Under the pieces are notes generated by a model. That model saw nothing but the letters and a program-made list of their open reading frames with translations, did no database searches and was not told the DNA's origin. The translations under genes were made by a program, and so were the position numbers. Below are positions 59,801-64,000 of a stretch of 64,000 nucleotides of DNA, one piece after another. Position 1 is the first letter of the stretch, and every line of letters starts with the position of its first letter. Source of the stretch: Cryptomeria japonica (taxonomy: Eukaryota > Streptophyta > Pinopsida > Cupressales > Cupressaceae); assembly GCF_030272615.1 (NCBI RefSeq), contig NW_026729312.1:42001-106000 (forward strand), in the 5' to 3' direction.

Positions 59801-60589
59801 TTCAACCTTACAATTGTATAGGGTTACTATTTATAGTAAGTTTCCATTTGAGTGCAAATTGATCCTATTGGTAAACAAATTTTTCACTGTGATTGATTCT
59901 CCAAAACTGACATTATTTTCCCAAAGAGAAGTGACAATCATTCCAATATTTGGAGAGATTATTATGAAATAGCATGATTCCTCTATTTTTGAGAGGAGCA
60001 ACTCTCTCGGATGATGGTGTTTTTATGGGTTTTGTGTGCGTTTAACTTGAAAGTATTAAAGGAGACAAGACAAAACTAAAGGAAGATGAATAACAAAATC
60101 CCTACTGGCAAACCTACAAATATTGAATATGATTTCACAACTGATAATAATTGCAAAGGTATTTTCATGATAAAGTATGTTTTTTTATGCAATGACAATG
60201 AAAGAAGCATGAAATATCTCAACATATGAAGAGATGAGTAACTCCAACACATTCAAATTAAGATACCAAATCTTAAATGTACTTAATAAGATCAATTGCA
60301 TGGATTATAAGAAATTTAATAGATGTGATGTTTTCACATAGACAAAAGATATCGCCAACTTGACATACAAAAAATTAGTAATAATAACTTGAAAATTAAT
60401 CTAAAACATTTGAGCTAAATAAATTCTTTATTGTTTCCACGGAATTATGCAAACTCAAGAACCCTTCTATACAAAGTGTAAACACAAAAGCTGTCAACGT
60501 ATCTCTCTAAGAATTTTTGCAAAATTTCTCCTCTATAAAAGTCCCCTTTACATTTTAATTAGCATTGTATTTATATGCTAGCTCTTTGA

Positions 60590-60720
60590 TAACTAACTTG
60601 TAATCACTTTTTGTAACTACCTAAGTAATCACTTTTCATAACTACCTAAGTAATTATTTCTCACAGCTACCTTAGTATTTACTACTCATAACTATCTAAG
60701 TAATCGGTTTTTATAACTAC
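60590..60720. repeat. 25-bp tandem repeat, about five copies
   Basis: Units of 'taatcacttttcataactac' plus 'ctaag' start at 60601, 60626, 60651, 60676 and 60701 with substitutions. A partial unit precedes them. Confidence 0.88.
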
Positions 60721-60999
60721 TTGTTGGGAACAAGTTAGGATTTACCTAAATTTTCTATAAATTGGGTCAAAATTATAACTCTTAATTACAATAAGTGACA
60801 TTAGTCAGTTTTACAAAATGATAATTTAAAATTTGTAACTAAAGAAGAGCGTATTATTGGTTTTTTTGCGATGAGCATTGTGTCTCTTCCTAATCCATGA
60901 GTCATGCATTCAAAATCAAGGTCTATCAATGAACAACCTATCCTTAATGGATCCTCACCTTGACAAAAATTTGAATCTCCATGCTCTGTTAAGTTTGAT

Positions 61000-61540
61000 C
61001 ACTAAATTTAACTCTTTTATCGCAAATATAGGAAATTTTCTCACTTAGGGTTAGGATTATAGGATCTAGGCAGTGTCCCATTACTTTTCTCACAAATTTA
61101 GTTTCTCCTAGTACTCCATCAACACCTCCAATTGCACTTACTATCTCATTCACTCAGTGCAAGTTACCTTCAATGATCTCATCTTCAAACATCCTCATTG
61201 TCTAAAATTTATACTTTAGATTATGCATCTGGACTTGCTTGATCTTTAGATCTCCTTCATAAATCCTGCTTAACTTATCCCAAATTTCCTCTATATATTT
61301 GTAACCCATGACCTTCAATAACTCTAAGTCACTCAAACTACTAACAATTGCATTTCTTTCCTTGGCATTATTCTCATGCTCATTGATCTCATCCGAAGTA
61401 GATGGACTAGTATAACTACTATTAATAATATCCCATATTTTGGGTGATGGAGAATTCAAATAATATTCCATATGTGCTTTCCAAAAGGAATAATTTGTGC
61501 CATCAAACTTTGGTACTTTGTAACTATCCTCCTACACCAT
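61000..61540 (-). pseudogene. copia gag fragment
   Basis: A start at ATG 61540 gives M-V, a TAG, then EDSYKVPKFDGTNYSFWKAH, the classic copia gag opening (F-D-G-x-N-Y-x-x-W). The ORF 61202-61471 continues SPKIWDIINSSYTSPST, NAKERNAIVSSLSDLELLKV and EEIWDKLSRIYEGDLKIKQV. Beyond a stop, NEIVSAIGGVDGV and SEKISYI-like traces fade near 61000. No protease, integrase or RT follows, so the element is truncated. Confidence 0.85.
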
Positions 61541-61583
61541 CTCAAAGATTCTCAAGTGGTTAAGATTTACTTAGAAGAACCTT

Positions 61584-61595
61584 GCTCTAATACCA
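61584..61595 (-). promoter_or_regulatory. copia primer-binding site
   Basis: On the minus strand TGGTATTAGAGC lies three bases after the LTR end at 61599. It differs from the initiator tRNA-Met complement at one base. Confidence 0.85.
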
Positions 61596-61598
61596 ATT

Positions 61599-63131
61599 GT
61601 TTAAGACACCACAAGACTAAGAAGGGGGGTGAAATATTCTTATCAAAGTCCTTTTAAATTTCTTTAGTAATAAATACTTATCAATTATCATTAACCAACT
61701 AAACATCAATGAAAGATGAAACAATAAACAACAAACACTAAACACATGAACACCAAAATTTTACATGGGAAATTCAATGTGGGAAAACCCGTAGTGATAA
61801 TCACACTCACAATATAAGTGATTGAATACAATGTTTTAGGCACAAGGCCAAGGAAGCTCACTACTCTTGATTTGGACTTGTAGGATAAGGCACACAACCT
61901 TAGGGAAAGATACAGTGGACATACATTATTGAGATTCATGATCCTAAAGCAAGATATAGATCTACCAAGCTACCAAAAGGACTCGATACTTTTTGACAAA
62001 CATTGAGAAAAGATGAATTGAATCTAAGTAGGATCTCCTTATCATAAATACATCACAAGTTGATATATTCACACTTTTTCCTTCAACACATGTACTTCTA
62101 CATCACCCTCAACCAATCCACACCTCCATTCACACACTTGCACATCTATATAGATCAACTTATTCATCGACACACTCAAATGCATCAGTCACAGACAATC
62201 ATAAATTACACAACGTCAACTACAATGAAGTATTTCACTAAATGTGGTCCACTCTAGGAGATAAAGGGGACCGCAATACATCACAACATGTCTTCCTAAG
62301 TTAATTCCAACAAACTACACACACCAACACATCCTTCAAAGTCAACATCAAACGTAACTTGTAGATAAACAATAAAGCACACTAGCCAATCATCCCAAAA
62401 TAATTTTCTAGTGCAAATAACTTAATATGTACCTTCACATGCCCCAATAAAACCCATAACAACACGTTAACTCAACCTCCAATCAATATCCAGACCAAAA
62501 GAGTATGATCCAAATAAGATAAACCAACTGAGTTGGCTAGAGACCAATACAATAGATAGCACCAAACAATAAAACAACATAACTCTAGTTGCAGAGACAA
62601 CCAAAACTTGAATTTTTAACTATAGCATTCCATGAGCAATAAGAACATGCCCTCCAAGCCAAAAAACTTGAACTAACACTACAGAGTGATGCAAAGCACT
62701 CTTTGGACTAGTCTTAATAAATAACCTCACTATTAACAAACTACAACAATCAACTTCAACATTCAAAGGACTAAGGACCTAAAAATATAATACTGCAACA
62801 TCCACAAAAAATAGGCATTAAATCGAAAACTGCAATTCATCATCTTCAAAAGAAGAGGAATGCAAAGAATTCTCCCATTAGGACTTTAAATACTCTTTCT
62901 TGTGTATTTCAACTTCCTTTATTGCCACCTTTTAGAAACACCACATACTCACTCAATATTACAACTAGACATCATAACAACATTTGAACTCTCATTTTCA
63001 GATCATACAATACCAATTAATAATTAGATCAACGTTAATGACCACAATTGTACTAAGAACACAACTGAGCAACTACAACTTCCTCTTTACCTATGTCATT
63101 AATACACACAAGTGTGACATTAATGACAACA
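61599..63131 (-). repeat. 5' LTR of the truncated copia fragment
   Basis: The minus strand starts TGTTGTCATTAATGTCACAC at 63131 and ends CTTAGTCTTGTGGTGTCTTAAACA at 61599, after the tract 'ttcacccccct'. It is about 1.53 kb with TG...CA ends. The inner end is fixed by the adjacent primer-binding site. The outer end is inferred from the TGTTG start only. Confidence 0.65.
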
Positions 63132-63479
63132 CCATGCAAATTGTAAATTGTACACACCTATAATACTCCTTTAATTAAATAAATATTTATTATTTATTTA
63201 TTTTATATTTTATAATGTCTTGGAGGCCCCTGCTTATCGTCTCTCGCAAAGACAAGGTTGCAGAGCGCCCCTTAAGTTGTTGCGCTTTTGAGTTTAAGGA
63301 GACTCCAAGTGTGGGACTGATTTTTCTACCATTGGACATTGACCTTATGAATAGCCCATTTTTGGTGTGTCTTCTTTTGTAATAAGATCAATGGAAATTT
63401 GGGCTTTGAAGATTGTAGGCCATACACTGATTTTTCTACCATTGGACTAATTTCTCTTCTATCGATATTTCTTTATTTT
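63132..63479. other. short spacer
   Basis: It begins with a TTTATTATTTATTTA-rich run. From about 63220 it may already belong to the decayed upstream part of the gypsy integrase that follows, but I found no reliable frame. Confidence 0.4.
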
Positions 63480-64000
63480 TCTATGATCATGGAATCTCTC
63501 TTGCTCACTCTGATTATTATCCTTAGGGAAATGGTCAAGTTGAATCCATTAATAAAAACCTCATAAATATCATGAAAAAAATTAGTGAGTGAAAACTTCA
63601 AGGATTGGCATAAAAAGTTGTATGAATCCCTTTGGGTTGATCGTACATCGCCAAAGCAAGCTATCGGGATGTCACCATTTGAACTGGTCTATGGTGTAGG
63701 CACTCAGGTAGCACTTCCTTTGGAACTGGCAACTACTAAGTTACAAACTATCATTGAAGACGCTTATTTTTAGAATTCTTTGGAAAAGCAGATTATGCAT
63801 TTGATGAGAATTGATGAAGAAAGGGATAAATTAGTGGACCGGGTAACAGAGCACCAAATGAGGGTGAAGAGGATATTTGACAAGCGGGCCAAGCCGTGAA
63901 AATTCATGCTAGGTGATCAAGTACTACTCTAGGAAAGAAGAAGGGAACCCAAAGGGGCACATGCAAAGTTTGAATCGCTCTGGAAAGGACCATTCTTGAT
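63480..64000 (+). pseudogene. Ty3/gypsy integrase fragment, runs off right edge
   Basis: The plus strand reads GISLAHSDYYP, a stop, then GNGQVESINKNLINIMKKI, which carries the third catalytic Glu of a gypsy integrase. A one-base slip in an A-run near 63575 moves the frame to 63585-63773: NFKDWHKKLYESLWVDRTSP, GMSPFELVYG and ALPLELAT. After a stop come RIDEERDKLVDR, FDKRAKP, LGDQVLL and FESLWKGPFL, the integrase C-terminal region. It is distinct from the elements at 18745 and 58960. Confidence 0.87.

Overview
This is nuclear DNA from a plant with a large, repeat-rich genome. The evidence is Ty1/copia, Ty3/gypsy (Tat and chromovirus types), CACTA, LINE and SINE sequences, receptor-like protein (RLP) genes with extracellular leucine-rich repeats, spliced-looking exons and an AT-rich background. 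The many old, nested and decayed LTR elements would suit a gymnosperm such as a conifer, but that is an inference. No bacterial, organellar or CRISPR features were seen.

Positions 1-8270 hold a decayed CACTA transposase on the minus strand, a long stretch with little recognisable, some unidentified exon-like ORFs, and a possible two-exon 161-residue gene (7399-8098, minus) next to a near-perfect palindrome. Positions 8275-13663 are a minus-strand copia element with one LTR, gag with several zinc knuckles, protease and integrase, but no reverse transcriptase. A solo LTR follows at 13904-15203.

Positions 16225-39377 form a three-level nest. The outermost element is a plus-strand copia. Its gag is split by a minus-strand, apparently non-autonomous LTR element (18184-34264, target duplication GATAT). 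That element is split in turn by a 13.4 kb minus-strand Tat-type gypsy element (18745-32109, target duplication CAACT). LTR divergence judged by eye falls from the outer to the inner element, as the nesting order requires.

Positions 39378-55605 are a tandem duplication of a LINE fragment plus an RLP gene, both on the minus strand. Copy A lost its 5' end at the duplication breakpoint and is split by a 4.26 kb LTR-like insertion (target duplication TAATT). It also has a frameshift and a stop. Copy B is full length, with signal peptide, LRRs, transmembrane segment and a promoter carrying two W-boxes, but a 26-bp deletion breaks its frame. Downstream of each copy lies an array of 355-375 bp modules, each repeating the last coding segment of the gene followed by a splice-donor-like site. 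A tRNA-derived SINE sits in array B, and array A preserves the matching empty site.

Positions 55700-64000 are AT-rich and contain a chromovirus 3' fragment, a copia gag fragment with its LTR, and a gypsy integrase fragment running off the right edge. I see no clearly intact, well-identified protein-coding gene in the window.
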